Shown here piece after piece: positions 52,193-61,595 of a stretch of 64,000 bases of DNA (its first letter is position 1; the number at the start of each line of letters is the position of its first letter). Made by a program: the position numbers and the translations under genes. The stretch spans positions 124,001-188,000 of the forward strand of contig NZ_ATGG01000013.1 of NCBI RefSeq assembly GCF_000413855.1, read 5' to 3'. The DNA is from Acinetobacter gyllenbergii CIP 110306 = MTCC 11365. Its GTDB lineage: Bacteria; Pseudomonadota; Gammaproteobacteria; Pseudomonadales; Moraxellaceae. Below the pieces are notes generated by a model. The model saw only the letters and a list, made by a program, of their open reading frames with translations. It was not told where the DNA came from and did not search any database.

Positions 52193-52383
52193 CAACGTGT
52201 CTCCTGAGTTTTGGACATGTCACCAGCAATACGCTCGGCAACTTCATTGTTAAAATCTTTTGGGATCGTTGGCGCATCAAACCAGATGTGTTTAATCACC
52301 AAGAGAAGTGCAACTTTAATAATAAGAATAATCGTGATTTCTCTGATGAGTCGCCGATTTGGATCTTGAGAACTCGTGTTCAT
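52192..52383 (-). CDS. cydP: Cytochrome bd accessory small subunit CydP
   Basis: About 63 residues from ATG 52383; an ATG at 52398 adds five. N-terminal polar part, then [25 protein letters not shown] (with charged residues flanking one membrane helix) and a soluble tail. This is the pattern of CydP, a single-helix protein encoded before cydA in Acinetobacter, Xanthomonas and other gamma-proteobacteria. Translationally coupled to cydA. Confidence 0.75.
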   Translation of the reverse strand: MNTSSQDPNRRLIREITIILIIKVALLLVIKHIWFDAPTIPKDFNNEVAERIAGDMSKTQETR

Positions 52384-52398
52384 AGAACCTAGCCTCAT

Positions 52399-52939
52399 AT
52401 TTAAAGAAGATGTAAAACATTATTAAATAAAATTCATTGAAAATAAACCTTTAGGTTTTTTAAATAATTTAAAATAAAATAATTGTTTTAAATCAGTGTA
52501 TTAATTAATTTTTGTTAAAAAATTTAAAATATTTGTTTTAACCAACTAAAATAATATGAATTAATTTAAAAATCTGATTAAAACAGTTGTATTTATATTT
52601 TTAAATCCGATTAAAAAGATCTGGTTTATATTGAATTAAATAAAAATTAAACCAACTAAAATAGTATGTTTATAAAATTAATAATATATACAGTGACTTA
52701 TCGTTTTAAATACAACATTAAATACTTCTCGTAATCAAGTCTTTATAAAACCGAGTGTATAGGTGGGGATTATTCTAAAAAATGTGATAGCGATCACTGT
52801 TGTATTTTTTGTGCCAGTGAGATCATGAAAACAACAAGAAGGGAAGAGCTAAATTTAAAACTTTTGCGCTATATATTTGTAACAAAGTGTAAATTGTTGG
52901 GATTTTATACATAAAGGCGTTTTTTTAGGGGGGGAAAAC
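52399..52939. other. 541-bp AT-rich leader of the cyd operon
   Basis: No gene. It holds two imperfect direct repeat pairs: TAACCAACTAAAATAATATG (52539-52558) with ACCAACTAAAATAGTATG (52661-52678), and AAATCTGATTAAAA (52570-52583) with AAATCCGATTAAAA (52603-52616). A CRP/Vfr-like site is at 52783-52798. Confidence 0.5.
52783..52798. promoter_or_regulatory. CRP/Vfr-like site
   Basis: TGTGA-TAGCGA-TCACT, one mismatch to TGTGA-N6-TCACA. It lies ~400 bp upstream of cydP, so either the cyd transcript starts far upstream or the site has another role. Confidence 0.45.
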
Positions 52940-53563
52940 TCAGTCTGGTGTAAACAGATTATTGGAAAGTGAGATTTTTTTGGCGAGATAATGTGAGTTC
53001 GATTTTTGACTAATCAACAACACTTGTGATTGTAATTCGAGTTCACCGTATTCAGGTTCGACCTGTACATAATACAACTGACCAAATTCATCACGGACAC
53101 GTGCTTGGGCAGAAAAGCCAGGACGTGCATTGCCCGTTGAAATTGTGGCTAAACGTCCGACTAAATTGGTATGGGTATGGATCACCTTCGGTTTGATGAC
53201 TTGGTCCAAGCAATGAATCATAAATACAGTAAAGAAAATATCAATGACTAAAGCAGGAACAAATAAATAATAAGGTGAAATGAAATAGTGTTGTAAAGCA
53301 AAGAAGGAGAGTTCTAGGAAATAACCTGCAAAACTAAAATTGATCAGTAAGAATACAAAAATTAGATATTTAGAAAACTTAACATCCAGCAATGGAGAGT
53401 TGAGTAACCATTCCGGGGTCAATTTTTTTACTAGATGACTTGGACGTAGCCCGATTACAATCCCGATGGTTTCTGCAATGCTGAGCACAATTAAAGCCAC
53501 AACGCTCATATGAAATGGCATTAGGTAGTAATTGAGGAAAAACTCAGTCATCGCAGCATTCAT
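52940..53563 (-). CDS. Membrane protein with C-terminal OB-fold (NfeD/YqiJ-like)
   Basis: 207 residues. About four membrane helices in residues 10-125, then a soluble beta domain (~133-205) of the OB-fold kind (H-T-N-L-V-G-R-L-A-T-I-S-T-G-N-A-R-P-G-F-S-A-Q-A-R-V), similar to NfeD or YqiJ proteins that partner with flotillin-type proteins. No flotillin gene is adjacent. It follows the Rieske gene by 10 bp and is probably in its operon. Confidence 0.75.
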   Translation of the reverse strand: MNAAMTEFFLNYYLMPFHMSVVALIVLSIAETIGIVIGLRPSHLVKKLTPEWLLNSPLLDVKFSKYLIFVFLLINFSFAGYFLELSFFALQHYFISPYYLFVPALVIDIFFTVFMIHCLDQVIKPKVIHTHTNLVGRLATISTGNARPGFSAQARVRDEFGQLYYVQVEPEYGELELQSQVLLISQKSNSHYLAKKISLSNNLFTPD

Positions 53564-53573
53564 GATTTAGGGC

Positions 53574-53894
53574 TTAATCAATATAGATACCACCATCTGA
53601 GTGGACTTCCAAATTTACTTTTTCAAGGAAATCACCCAAACACGGCCCAGAAATACATTCGCCTGTTTCGACTGAAAAAAGTGCACCGTGCGTAGAGCAC
53701 TGAATGTATTCTTTATCTTGATCTAAGAATTGATTCTCTAAATACTCAAGTTCAGTTTGTAAATGTGGGCAAACATTTTGATAGGCATAGAAGCTGCCAT
53801 CTTTTTGAGTAATAAAAATCGTGGTTCCTTTCATGGTGTCGTATGCACGAGACTCACGCTCAGGAACTTCCTCAGTCATGCAAATCTTTTCCAT
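53574..53894 (-). CDS. Small Rieske [2Fe-2S] protein
   Basis: 106 residues from ATG 53894 (M-E-K-I-C-M-T-E-E); a longer frame overlaps the kinase gene. Cluster ligands are C-P-H (~46-48) and C-S-T-H (~66-69), the typical C-x-H...C-x-x-H arrangement with hydrophobic spacing. No membrane anchor: a soluble ferredoxin of the dioxygenase or NirD-like type. Electron partner unknown. The start is 1 bp after the kinase stop. Confidence 0.85.
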   Translation of the reverse strand: MEKICMTEEVPERESRAYDTMKGTTIFITQKDGSFYAYQNVCPHLQTELEYLENQFLDQDKEYIQCSTHGALFSVETGECISGPCLGDFLEKVNLEVHSDGGIYID

Positions 53895-53895
53895 G

Positions 53896-54909
53896 TTATG
53901 CACATTCCTGTTGAGCTTTTTGAAACTGTTCGAAGAGTTTAGCGTAGTTTTCGACACTTAAACGGGGGCCGAATTGCGCAACGACTTCACTTGAGATCAA
54001 AATAGCAAGTTGCGCTGCAGCTTCCAAGCTCAAACCTGCATTAATTGCATATAAAAACGCACCTGAGAATGCATCACCGGCACCATTGGTATCCACAGCT
54101 TCAACAGCACGGCCATTCACATGGAAGTGGTGTGCACCATCTACAATCACAGCACCTTTGGCGCCTTGGGTGATCACCACCTGTTTGTTTTTAAAGCTTA
54201 GGCTTTCAATCGCCGCTTCAAGGTTATCAGTTTCTGTAAACATCAGTGCTTCTTGTTCATTACAAAACAATAAGTCCACACCATCATCTAATAGTTCTTC
54301 TAGACCTTGACGTGCGTATTGCACCATTGCAGGGTCAGACAGCGATAAGGCAATTTTAACACCCTGTGCCTTTGCAAGTTCACGTGCTTGTTTCACCGCA
54401 ACACGTGCAGTATCGCTGGTCGATAAATAACCTTCGATATACAGCCATTTTGCAGTGTTAAGTGGTGCAAGGTCGATTTGTTCAGTGGATAATTCAGCGG
54501 TAATACCGAGGTAGGTTTGCATGGTACGTTCTGAATCTGGGCTGATCAGAACCATACAGGTGCCTGTTACACCTTCACTAATCGATTGCGTTGTGGTTTT
54601 GATGCCAGCTTCGTTTAAGCCATCTAAGTAAATTGTACCGAGTTCATCATTGCCCACGCGACAACCATAAAATGCAGTTCCGCCAAGAGCACTAAAAGCA
54701 ACAGTGGTATTGGCTGCTGAACCGCCACTGGCTTGACCTTTATAAGTTTGAGTTGCTTGTAATTTTTGATATAAATCTGCTTGTGTTTCACCATCGGCCA
54801 ACTGCATTGTGCCTTTTTGCAACGCATGTTGCGTTAAAAACTCATTTGAAACCTTAAATTCTTGGTCAATGAGTGCATTACCAATTGCAAAAAGATCAAC
54901 AGTTGCCAT
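53896..54909 (-). CDS. PfkB-family sugar/nucleoside kinase (adenosine kinase-like)
   Basis: 337 residues from ATG 54909 (M-A-T-V-D-L-F); ATG 54918 and further upstream are in frame. Ribokinase fold: A-S-G-G-S-A-A-N-T near 61-69 and the C-terminal D-T-N-G-A-G-D-A-F-S-G-A-F signature (~276-288) with the catalytic Asp. Closest in general pattern to adenosine or inosine-guanosine kinases. The exact substrate is not clear from sequence. Probably the first gene of the kinase-Rieske-OB membrane operon. Confidence 0.82.
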   Translation of the reverse strand: MATVDLFAIGNALIDQEFKVSNEFLTQHALQKGTMQLADGETQADLYQKLQATQTYKGQASGGSAANTTVAFSALGGTAFYGCRVGNDELGTIYLDGLNEAGIKTTTQSISEGVTGTCMVLISPDSERTMQTYLGITAELSTEQIDLAPLNTAKWLYIEGYLSTSDTARVAVKQARELAKAQGVKIALSLSDPAMVQYARQGLEELLDDGVDLLFCNEQEALMFTETDNLEAAIESLSFKNKQVVITQGAKGAVIVDGAHHFHVNGRAVEAVDTNGAGDAFSGAFLYAINAGLSLEAAAQLAILISSEVVAQFGPRLSVENYAKLFEQFQKAQQECA

Positions 54910-55011
54910 GTTTGTCATCACAGTAAAAATCAAAAAGCAAAGTTTACACGAATGCTACGGATTACAGTAGTTTGTTGAAAAAAATTCAGCAAAGTGTTGG
55001 GTTGTAAAGAA

Positions 55012-55476
55012 ATGAGGATAATTAAGGTGGGGCAAGATTCATTTAGAATCGAAAGAAGCTTGGAATTGCCTGCGCAAATTGATGAGCTAATTCAATATTC
55101 AGAATGTGAGGGGTTTCGCTTCTTAAATCGATTAAAACAAGATTTTCAAGCAGGTGAGAATTGTTTTGATCAGATTGGGGAAGCACTTTTTGCTGTATAT
55201 GCTCAACATAATGGTTTGATTGCTGTGGGTGGTTTGAATCAAGATCCTTTTGCCGAATCGAAGAGAGTTGGGCGCTTACGTCGTTTCTATATCCATCCAA
55301 CGTACCGTCGTAATAGGGTCGGGACTTATTTGCTGGATTGTATTGAACAATATGCACAAATCTACTTTGATCGGGTTGAGCTATTCACAGACACAATACA
55401 GGCGGCTCATTTTTATCAAACAATGGGGTATCAGCCTATGGTGTCAGCGCACAGTAATTTCTATAAAATTTTCTGA
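55012..55476 (+). CDS. GNAT-family N-acetyltransferase
   Basis: About 154 residues from ATG 55012; GTG 54994 upstream is in frame. Motif A is R-L-R-R-F-Y-I-H-P-T-Y-R-R-N-R-V-G-T-Y-L-L (R-N-R-V-G-T) and motif B has A-A-H-F-Y-Q-T-M-G-Y (~137-146 of the longer frame). Acceptor unknown. Divergent from the kinase gene. Confidence 0.8.
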   Translation: MRIIKVGQDSFRIERSLELPAQIDELIQYSECEGFRFLNRLKQDFQAGENCFDQIGEALFAVYAQHNGLIAVGGLNQDPFAESKRVGRLRRFYIHPTYRRNRVGTYLLDCIEQYAQIYFDRVELFTDTIQAAHFYQTMGYQPMVSAHSNFYKIF

Positions 55477-55608
55477 AACGCTATTTTGGCTTAGCCGCTG
55501 CATTTTTCTACAAAAATAGAGTAATTTACATGGATATCGATACGTATTCTTCGGTAGACTCTCTATAATCAATTGTAATGAATTTAATAGAGATAAATTG
55601 GAGATCAC

Positions 55609-58548
55609 ATGACTGTAGATGTTACTGAAAGCATTACTCAAACCACACATCCCGCGTTTCAGCTATTACGTCAACACCATGTAGAAGCACTCGATATTCA
55701 AGTTTCAGAATATAAGCACAAAGTGACTGGTGCAGTTCACTACCATTTAGCCACTAGCCATGACGAAAATGTATTCTTGGTGGCATTCCGAACTCAACCG
55801 ATGGACTCAAAAGGAACGGCACATATTTTAGAACATACAGCACTCTGTGGTTCTGAAAAGTTCCCAGTACGTGATCCGTTCTTTTTGATGATCCGCCGTT
55901 CGTTGAATACATTTATGAATGCATTCACAGCAGCGGATTGGACAGCTTATCCTTTTGCAACACAGAATAAAAAAGACTTTCAAAACTTATTGTCGGTGTA
56001 TTTAGATGCTGCCTTTGCTGCCAATTTGAATCCTTTAGATTTTGCACAAGAAGGGATTCGCATTGAACTGGAAAATGATCAAGCGGTATATAAAGGCGTA
56101 GTTTTCAATGAAATGAAGGGTGCAATGAGTTCGCCTTCAGACCAGCTTTACCATCAGTTGGCCTATCATTTATTCCCAGAAACAACCTATCACTATAATT
56201 CTGGTGGTGATCCAAAAGATATTCCTGATTTGAGTTATGAGCAATTAGTCGATTTCTATAAAACGCATTATCACCCGAGTAATGCTGTATTTATGACATT
56301 CGGTAACCAGAATGCTTATGATCTACAAGAGCAATTTGAGAAACTAGCACTGCATAAATTCTCACAAGGTACCACCCTGTATTCAACGCCAGAGAAACGT
56401 TTGATTGCACCAGTGGAAGTGACTGAAAGCTATGCAGTCGATAGTGAAGATCTAAAAGATAAAACTTATCATGTAATGTCATGGTTATTACCTGAAACCA
56501 GCGATATCAAACTACGTTTGGGGATGCGTTTGGTTGAAGGGATTTTATTGGAAAATTCCGCTTCTCCTTTGCGTCAGTATTTAGAAACCTGCGGCTATGC
56601 ACAATCAACAGGCCCACTCATGGGGGTGGATGATAGTAACTTTGAAATGACCTTCTACTGTGGTGTGCAAGGTTCAAATGCTGAACATGCAGAAACATTT
56701 AAAACAGGTGTTTTAGATGTACTAAAAGAGGTTGCCTCTCAACCTGTTGATACAGATTTGGTGGATGCGATCCTGCATCAGATTGAATTGCATCAGCGTG
56801 AAATCAATGGTGATGGCACACCGTATGGCTTGAGCTTGATCTTGAATGGTTTAGGTAGCGCGATTCACCACAATGACCCTATTCATGTTTGGGATGTAGA
56901 TTCAGCGATCGAGCAAGTCAAAGAAGAACTCAAAGATCCAATGTGGTTGTCGAATCTGATTCAAACCCATTTATTGGATAATCCACATCGGGTGCAAATG
57001 ACTTTAGTTCCTGATGCAACTAAATCTGTGAAAGAACAGCAAGCAGAACAAGCGCGTTTGGCTGAGATTACTGCAAATTTAACTGACGAACAGAAAGTTG
57101 AAATTCAGGAAAAAACAGAAGCACTGAAAAAGCGTCAAGATACACCAGATAATCTCGAATTGTTGCCTAAAGTGGGCTTGGAAGATGTGCCAGCAGAATT
57201 ACAGATTGTACAAGGGCAATTACGCGAGATTATTTGCAATGGGCTAGATACGCCGTTGAATCTTTATCATGCGGGCACCAATGGTATTTACTACCAACAA
57301 GTGCTGATTCAGATTCCTGATGAGATCGTACAATCACCTTACTTTAATTTACTCTCAATTCTGATGGGTGAAGTGGGTGCGGGCGAGTATGATTATCTCG
57401 AATTACAGCAAATCCAGACTGCGGTCAGTGGCGGTCTTGGTATGGGGGCATCTTTACGCAGTAAAGTGGATGATAAAGACCGCATTAGTGCGTGGTTAAC
57501 TTTAACCACCAAGTCATTAACCCAAAAGTTGGATGCAATTCAGCTGCTTAAACTTGCTTTTGAACAGCTCCGTTTTGATGAGAAAGATCGCATTATCGAG
57601 TTATTACAGCAACGTAAGACCCGTTGGCAGTCACGTTTGTCTGGCTCTGGTCATAGTTATGCGATGCAAGCTGCATCTCGTCAAATGAGTGCACTAGCTC
57701 GCCGTGATTATCATAATACTGGTTTAGGCGCATTAAATTGGCTTAGTGAGCTCGTTACGAAAATTGATCAGGATGACAGTGCTTATCAAGCACTCATTGC
57801 TGAATTACAAGCGATTCACCGCAAGTTAATGCAGGCGCCAAAACAATTCTTGTTGGTCTGTGAAGAGCATCAATCGGATCGTTTGGTTGAAGAAGTGCAA
57901 AACGTTTGGGATAAGCTCGTCGTTGATCAAGCAGCTGTCATTTTGACGCAAGTAGAACAGGTCAATACTTCAGATGATGAAGCATGGTTGATTCAAGCCA
58001 ATGTTCAATTCTGTGCCTCGGCTTATCAGGCTGTGGATGTCGCACATCCTGATGCTGCACCATTGATGGTATTGGCTGCTTATTTACGCAATGGTTTCTT
58101 GCATAGTGCCATTCGTGAAAAAGGTGGTGCGTATGGGGGTGGTGCAAGTTATGATGGCAATGCCTGCTCATTCCGCTTCTATAGCTACCGCGATCCGCGT
58201 TTAGCAGAAACGTTTAATGATTTTGAAGCCAGTGTGCAATGGTTGCTTAATACAGAACAACAACCACATCAGCTTGAAGAAGCTATTCTTGGTTTGGTTG
58301 CAAGTATGGACAAGCCAGGTTCACCGGCTGGGGAAGCAATTACGGCATGTTATGCTTTATTGCATGCACGTACGCCAAAATTCCGCAAAATCTTACGTGA
58401 GCGTTTACTGAACGTGAACTTGGATGATTTACAGCGTGTGGCGAAGCAATATTTATTGGCTCAAAAACCTGTGAAAGCAGTGGTTGCGCCATTTGCGAAA
58501 CGTGAAGAATTGCAGAAACTTGGATTTAATATCCAGCAGGTCAATTAA
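55609..58548 (+). CDS. M16C-family metalloprotease (presequence protease-like)
   Basis: 979 residues, of pitrilysin superfamily C. The inverted zinc motif H72-I-L-E75-H76 and the third ligand in the G-V-V-F-N-E-M-K-G segment (~166) are intact. The rest follows the four-domain clamshell of PreP/CYM1-like enzymes, and D-P-R-L-A-E and G-G-A-Y-G-G-G mark the C-terminal half. No signal peptide: cytoplasmic, presumably peptide-degrading. 24 bp separate it from pldA. Confidence 0.9.
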   Translation: MTVDVTESITQTTHPAFQLLRQHHVEALDIQVSEYKHKVTGAVHYHLATSHDENVFLVAFRTQPMDSKGTAHILEHTALCGSEKFPVRDPFFLMIRRSLNTFMNAFTAADWTAYPFATQNKKDFQNLLSVYLDAAFAANLNPLDFAQEGIRIELENDQAVYKGVVFNEMKGAMSSPSDQLYHQLAYHLFPETTYHYNSGGDPKDIPDLSYEQLVDFYKTHYHPSNAVFMTFGNQNAYDLQEQFEKLALHKFSQGTTLYSTPEKRLIAPVEVTESYAVDSEDLKDKTYHVMSWLLPETSDIKLRLGMRLVEGILLENSASPLRQYLETCGYAQSTGPLMGVDDSNFEMTFYCGVQGSNAEHAETFKTGVLDVLKEVASQPVDTDLVDAILHQIELHQREINGDGTPYGLSLILNGLGSAIHHNDPIHVWDVDSAIEQVKEELKDPMWLSNLIQTHLLDNPHRVQMTLVPDATKSVKEQQAEQARLAEITANLTDEQKVEIQEKTEALKKRQDTPDNLELLPKVGLEDVPAELQIVQGQLREIICNGLDTPLNLYHAGTNGIYYQQVLIQIPDEIVQSPYFNLLSILMGEVGAGEYDYLELQQIQTAVSGGLGMGASLRSKVDDKDRISAWLTLTTKSLTQKLDAIQLLKLAFEQLRFDEKDRIIELLQQRKTRWQSRLSGSGHSYAMQAASRQMSALARRDYHNTGLGALNWLSELVTKIDQDDSAYQALIAELQAIHRKLMQAPKQFLLVCEEHQSDRLVEEVQNVWDKLVVDQAAVILTQVEQVNTSDDEAWLIQANVQFCASAYQAVDVAHPDAAPLMVLAAYLRNGFLHSAIREKGGAYGGGASYDGNACSFRFYSYRDPRLAETFNDFEASVQWLLNTEQQPHQLEEAILGLVASMDKPGSPAGEAITACYALLHARTPKFRKILRERLLNVNLDDLQRVAKQYLLAQKPVKAVVAPFAKREELQKLGFNIQQVN

Positions 58549-58571
58549 TAAAATAAAAATCGGAGAAATCT

Positions 58572-59741
58572 ATGGCGTTCAAATCTTTTGAACGTAGTCA
58601 TTTGGAGCTGAGTGTCCTTGCGATACTTGGCTCTTTAGCGACCTCGTTGTCACATGCTGAATCAACAGCACCTACAAGCCCCGCGACCGTTGATGCCTGT
58701 GTGGCTTTGGCTGCAAATGCTGAACGTTTAGCATGTTATGATCGCCTGTTTAAAGCGCCGACCATTATTCCAACACAAGCTCAGACAGATGCAGCACCGA
58801 TACTTGCAGTAGCTACGCCTGTGGTTGAATCCAATGAAAAAGCTGAACCTGAATCTTTGAAAGACAAAGTGGTGCAAAAGGTCAGTGATTTGCATATTTT
58901 GGGGGCTGCACCAAAATTTGATCCAAATGTCTCGTTACTTGATCGTCGCTGGGAGCTTTCAGAAGAGAGTAAGTTGGGGGTATGGAATATCCGTGCTTAT
59001 CAACCCGTTTATTTACTTCCCGTATTTTGGACTAGTGATAAAAATGAGTTTCCAAGCAGTCCAAATCCTGAAAATACGGTTAAAGATAAGCAAGAGTTAA
59101 CGTCGAGCGAAGCAAAGTTCCAGCTTTCATTTAAGACCAAAGCTTGGGAAAACATTTTTGGTAATAATGGCGATCTCTGGTTGGGCTATACCCAGTCCTC
59201 ACGTTGGCAGGTTTATAACTCTGAAGAATCACGACCATTCCGTGAGACCAATTATGAACCAGAAGCGAGTTTGATGTTTAGAACCAATTATGAAATTTTA
59301 GGTCTAAATGCACGTCTGCTTGGGGTGACTTTGAACCACCAATCCAATGGTCGTTCAGATCCGTTATCTCGTAGCTGGAACCGTGTGATCTTTAATCTTG
59401 GTTTTGAAAAAGATAACTTCGCACTCATGTTACGTCCTTGGTATCGAGTAGAAGAAGATGCCAAAGATGACAATAACCCAGACATTAAGGATTATATTGG
59501 GCGTGGTGATTTAACTGCGTTTTACCGCAAAGGGAATAATGATTTTTCCTTAATGTTACGTCATTCATTGAAAGGTGGTGATCGTTCGCATGGTGCGGTT
59601 CAGTTTGACTGGGCTTTCCCAATTAAAGATAAATTACGTGGTCATTTTCAAGTGTTTGATGGCTATGGCGAGAGCTTGATTGATTATAACCACCGAGCAA
59701 CCTATGTCGGCTTGGGTGTATCTTTAATGAACTGGTACTAA
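58572..59741 (+). CDS. pldA: Outer-membrane phospholipase A
   Basis: 389 residues. Signal peptide with cleavage near S-H-A (residue 29). Catalytic N-H-Q-S motif: His256, Ser258, then R-S-W-N with Asn270, matching the OMPLA triad. The N-terminal ~140 residues before the barrel include two close cysteines (C43, C55) and a linker, longer than in E. coli. The C-terminus ends in a barrel strand (M-N-W-Y). Cleaves phospholipids that have flipped to the outer leaflet. The stop directly precedes the next ATG. Confidence 0.92.
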   Translation: MAFKSFERSHLELSVLAILGSLATSLSHAESTAPTSPATVDACVALAANAERLACYDRLFKAPTIIPTQAQTDAAPILAVATPVVESNEKAEPESLKDKVVQKVSDLHILGAAPKFDPNVSLLDRRWELSEESKLGVWNIRAYQPVYLLPVFWTSDKNEFPSSPNPENTVKDKQELTSSEAKFQLSFKTKAWENIFGNNGDLWLGYTQSSRWQVYNSEESRPFRETNYEPEASLMFRTNYEILGLNARLLGVTLNHQSNGRSDPLSRSWNRVIFNLGFEKDNFALMLRPWYRVEEDAKDDNNPDIKDYIGRGDLTAFYRKGNNDFSLMLRHSLKGGDRSHGAVQFDWAFPIKDKLRGHFQVFDGYGESLIDYNHRATYVGLGVSLMNWY

Positions 59742-60269
59742 ATGAGTTTAAGTATTCCAGAATCTCTATTGCAGCTTGAAGCAAATTGTGGCGTCTTTGC
59801 ACTCTGGTTAATTGTGAAGCAATATCATACCCATGTTGATATTGCTGATCTAATTCGCTTGTCTGGACATGACCAAGAAGATGGGACATATACCATCGCT
59901 TTGGCAGTGGCGATGAAGAAATTAGGTTTTGAAGTGTCGTTCTATACGGCGCCTGATCCAAATATTGAGGCAAAAGAGCAGCAAAGTTATCTGGAGGCAC
60001 AAAATCTCCAGATTCCAATTCAAGCTGCTTTAACATATTCAGAGATTCAACGCGCCTTTGAACAAGGTAACTTTGTCATTGTGTTTTATGACACATTACA
60101 AGGGACGGGAAACCAATCCTTGGTTTACTCCATCGACCCGCAAGAAATTAGTTTCTGTGATCATTTTGATGTGATGTCTAAAGCTGTCTTTGAGCAACAA
60201 CGCCAAGCTGACGGGATCTGTCAGCAAGTGATTGTGATTGAGCAGCCTTTAGAGCATTACCCAATCTGA
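59742..60269 (+). CDS. Peptidase C39-like protein
   Basis: 175 residues without signal peptide. E-A-N-C-G-V-F-A-L-W-L-I (Cys16) strongly resembles the C39 active-site stretch (x-D-C-G-x-A-x-L). However, where C39 peptidases have G-H-F/W-V-V, this protein reads G-N-Q-S-L-V-Y-S, so the usual His is missing; an alternative His141 (C-D-H-F-D) might replace it. It could be an inactive or altered member. The ATG abuts the pldA stop (TAAATG), and the 3' end overlaps the ktrB 3' end by 13 bp. Confidence 0.7.
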   Translation: MSLSIPESLLQLEANCGVFALWLIVKQYHTHVDIADLIRLSGHDQEDGTYTIALAVAMKKLGFEVSFYTAPDPNIEAKEQQSYLEAQNLQIPIQAALTYSEIQRAFEQGNFVIVFYDTLQGTGNQSLVYSIDPQEISFCDHFDVMSKAVFEQQRQADGICQQVIVIEQPLEHYPI

Positions 60270-61594
60270 ATATTGGCATTGGCATGTTTTAAGCGGCTCT
60301 TCTTCGGTGTTGCAATCAGATAGGCCAGTGTTAAAGGCCCAAGCCGTCCTGTAAACATCAGCAGGCTTAGGACGAATAAACTGCCGTCATGTAACTCTCC
60401 TGTCACACCTCTCGAGAGTCCTACTGTGCATGCGGCAGAGACCACTTCAAACATTAAGTCGAGTACATCTAATTTCGGTTCAAGCAAGAAAATAATAAAG
60501 CAGCCGACAAAGACCAACATGCCTGTAATCGCGGTTACAGCAAGTGCTTTATAGGTGGTTTCTTGTGACACTGAATGGTTAAAAATACGGATTTCTTCAT
60601 TACGTCTTAAAAATGAAATCACGCAGAGCAATAAAATCACAAAAGTGCCGACTTTTATGCCGCCAGCTGTACTGAGCGAACCACCCCCAATAAACATAAG
60701 TAACATGGTCAGTAAAGCCGTACTATGTTCCATCGAGCCGGTGTCAATGGTATTAAAGCCTGAAGAACGCGGGACGGTGGCTTGAAACCATGCGTTCATG
60801 GCTTGTTCCCCCAAACTCATTGAGCCAAGGGTAAGTGGATTGTTGGATTCCAAAAGCCAGATCAGCACGAAGGCAACAAGGTTTAATATGGCGATGGTGC
60901 TGAGGATCAATTTACTGTTTGCTGTTAACTTGCTCCAGCGTTTATTCTGTTTCACATCAATTAACACCAAAAAGCCGATGCCACCCAAGGTATATAAAAT
61001 ACTGATAGTGAGACAAATCAAATAATGGCTTTGAAAGTTAATCAGACTGTTATCAAATAGGGAAAAACCAGCATTGTTGAAGGCCGAAACACTATAGAAA
61101 ACCGCATAATACAGTCCACGGGCAAAACCATACATAGGGGCGAAGGAGGCCGTTAGGATAATCACGCCAATCAGCTCAAAGAGCAAGGTGTACATGACAA
61201 CACCCTTGGCAACAAATGTGACTTTGGATAGGCTGGTTTGGCCTAAACTATCTTGTGCCATCATCTGTTGTTTTAAACCGAGCTTGGGTGCAAGACTCAA
61301 TGCCGCCAAAATGGCAAAGGTCATAAAACCTAGGCCGCCAGATTGAATCAGTAAAAGAATAATAAACTGTCCGAGATGATTAAAAGAGTCATTCAGATTG
61401 ACCACTGATAAGCCTGTAATGGTCACAGCGGAGGTGGCTGTAAATAAGGCATCCATCCAGCTGACATTGCCTTTATTGGCAATCGGCAGTTTCAGTAATA
61501 TTGTGCCAATAATAATAAAACTGAGAAATCCAATTGCCAGTAAAGAGGGGGGACTGAGGTTAAAAATCTTCTGGGAGTTTATTTTGAGTGCCAT
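60257..61594 (-). CDS. ktrB: TrkH/KtrB-family K+ uptake subunit
   Basis: 445 residues with four M1-P-M2 repeats. Selectivity-filter glycines are in T-I-T-G-L-S, N-N-A-G-F-S, R-S-S-G-F-N and C-T-V-G-L-S. Shorter than TrkH and closest in size to KtrB, the Na+-dependent K+ channel-transporter. Gated by the RCK protein encoded immediately upstream; the stop of ktrA is one base before this ATG. Confidence 0.9.
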   Translation of the reverse strand: MALKINSQKIFNLSPPSLLAIGFLSFIIIGTILLKLPIANKGNVSWMDALFTATSAVTITGLSVVNLNDSFNHLGQFIILLLIQSGGLGFMTFAILAALSLAPKLGLKQQMMAQDSLGQTSLSKVTFVAKGVVMYTLLFELIGVIILTASFAPMYGFARGLYYAVFYSVSAFNNAGFSLFDNSLINFQSHYLICLTISILYTLGGIGFLVLIDVKQNKRWSKLTANSKLILSTIAILNLVAFVLIWLLESNNPLTLGSMSLGEQAMNAWFQATVPRSSGFNTIDTGSMEHSTALLTMLLMFIGGGSLSTAGGIKVGTFVILLLCVISFLRRNEEIRIFNHSVSQETTYKALAVTAITGMLVFVGCFIIFLLEPKLDVLDLMFEVVSAACTVGLSRGVTGELHDGSLFVLSLLMFTGRLGPLTLAYLIATPKKSRLKHANANIQIG

Positions 61595-61595
61595 A

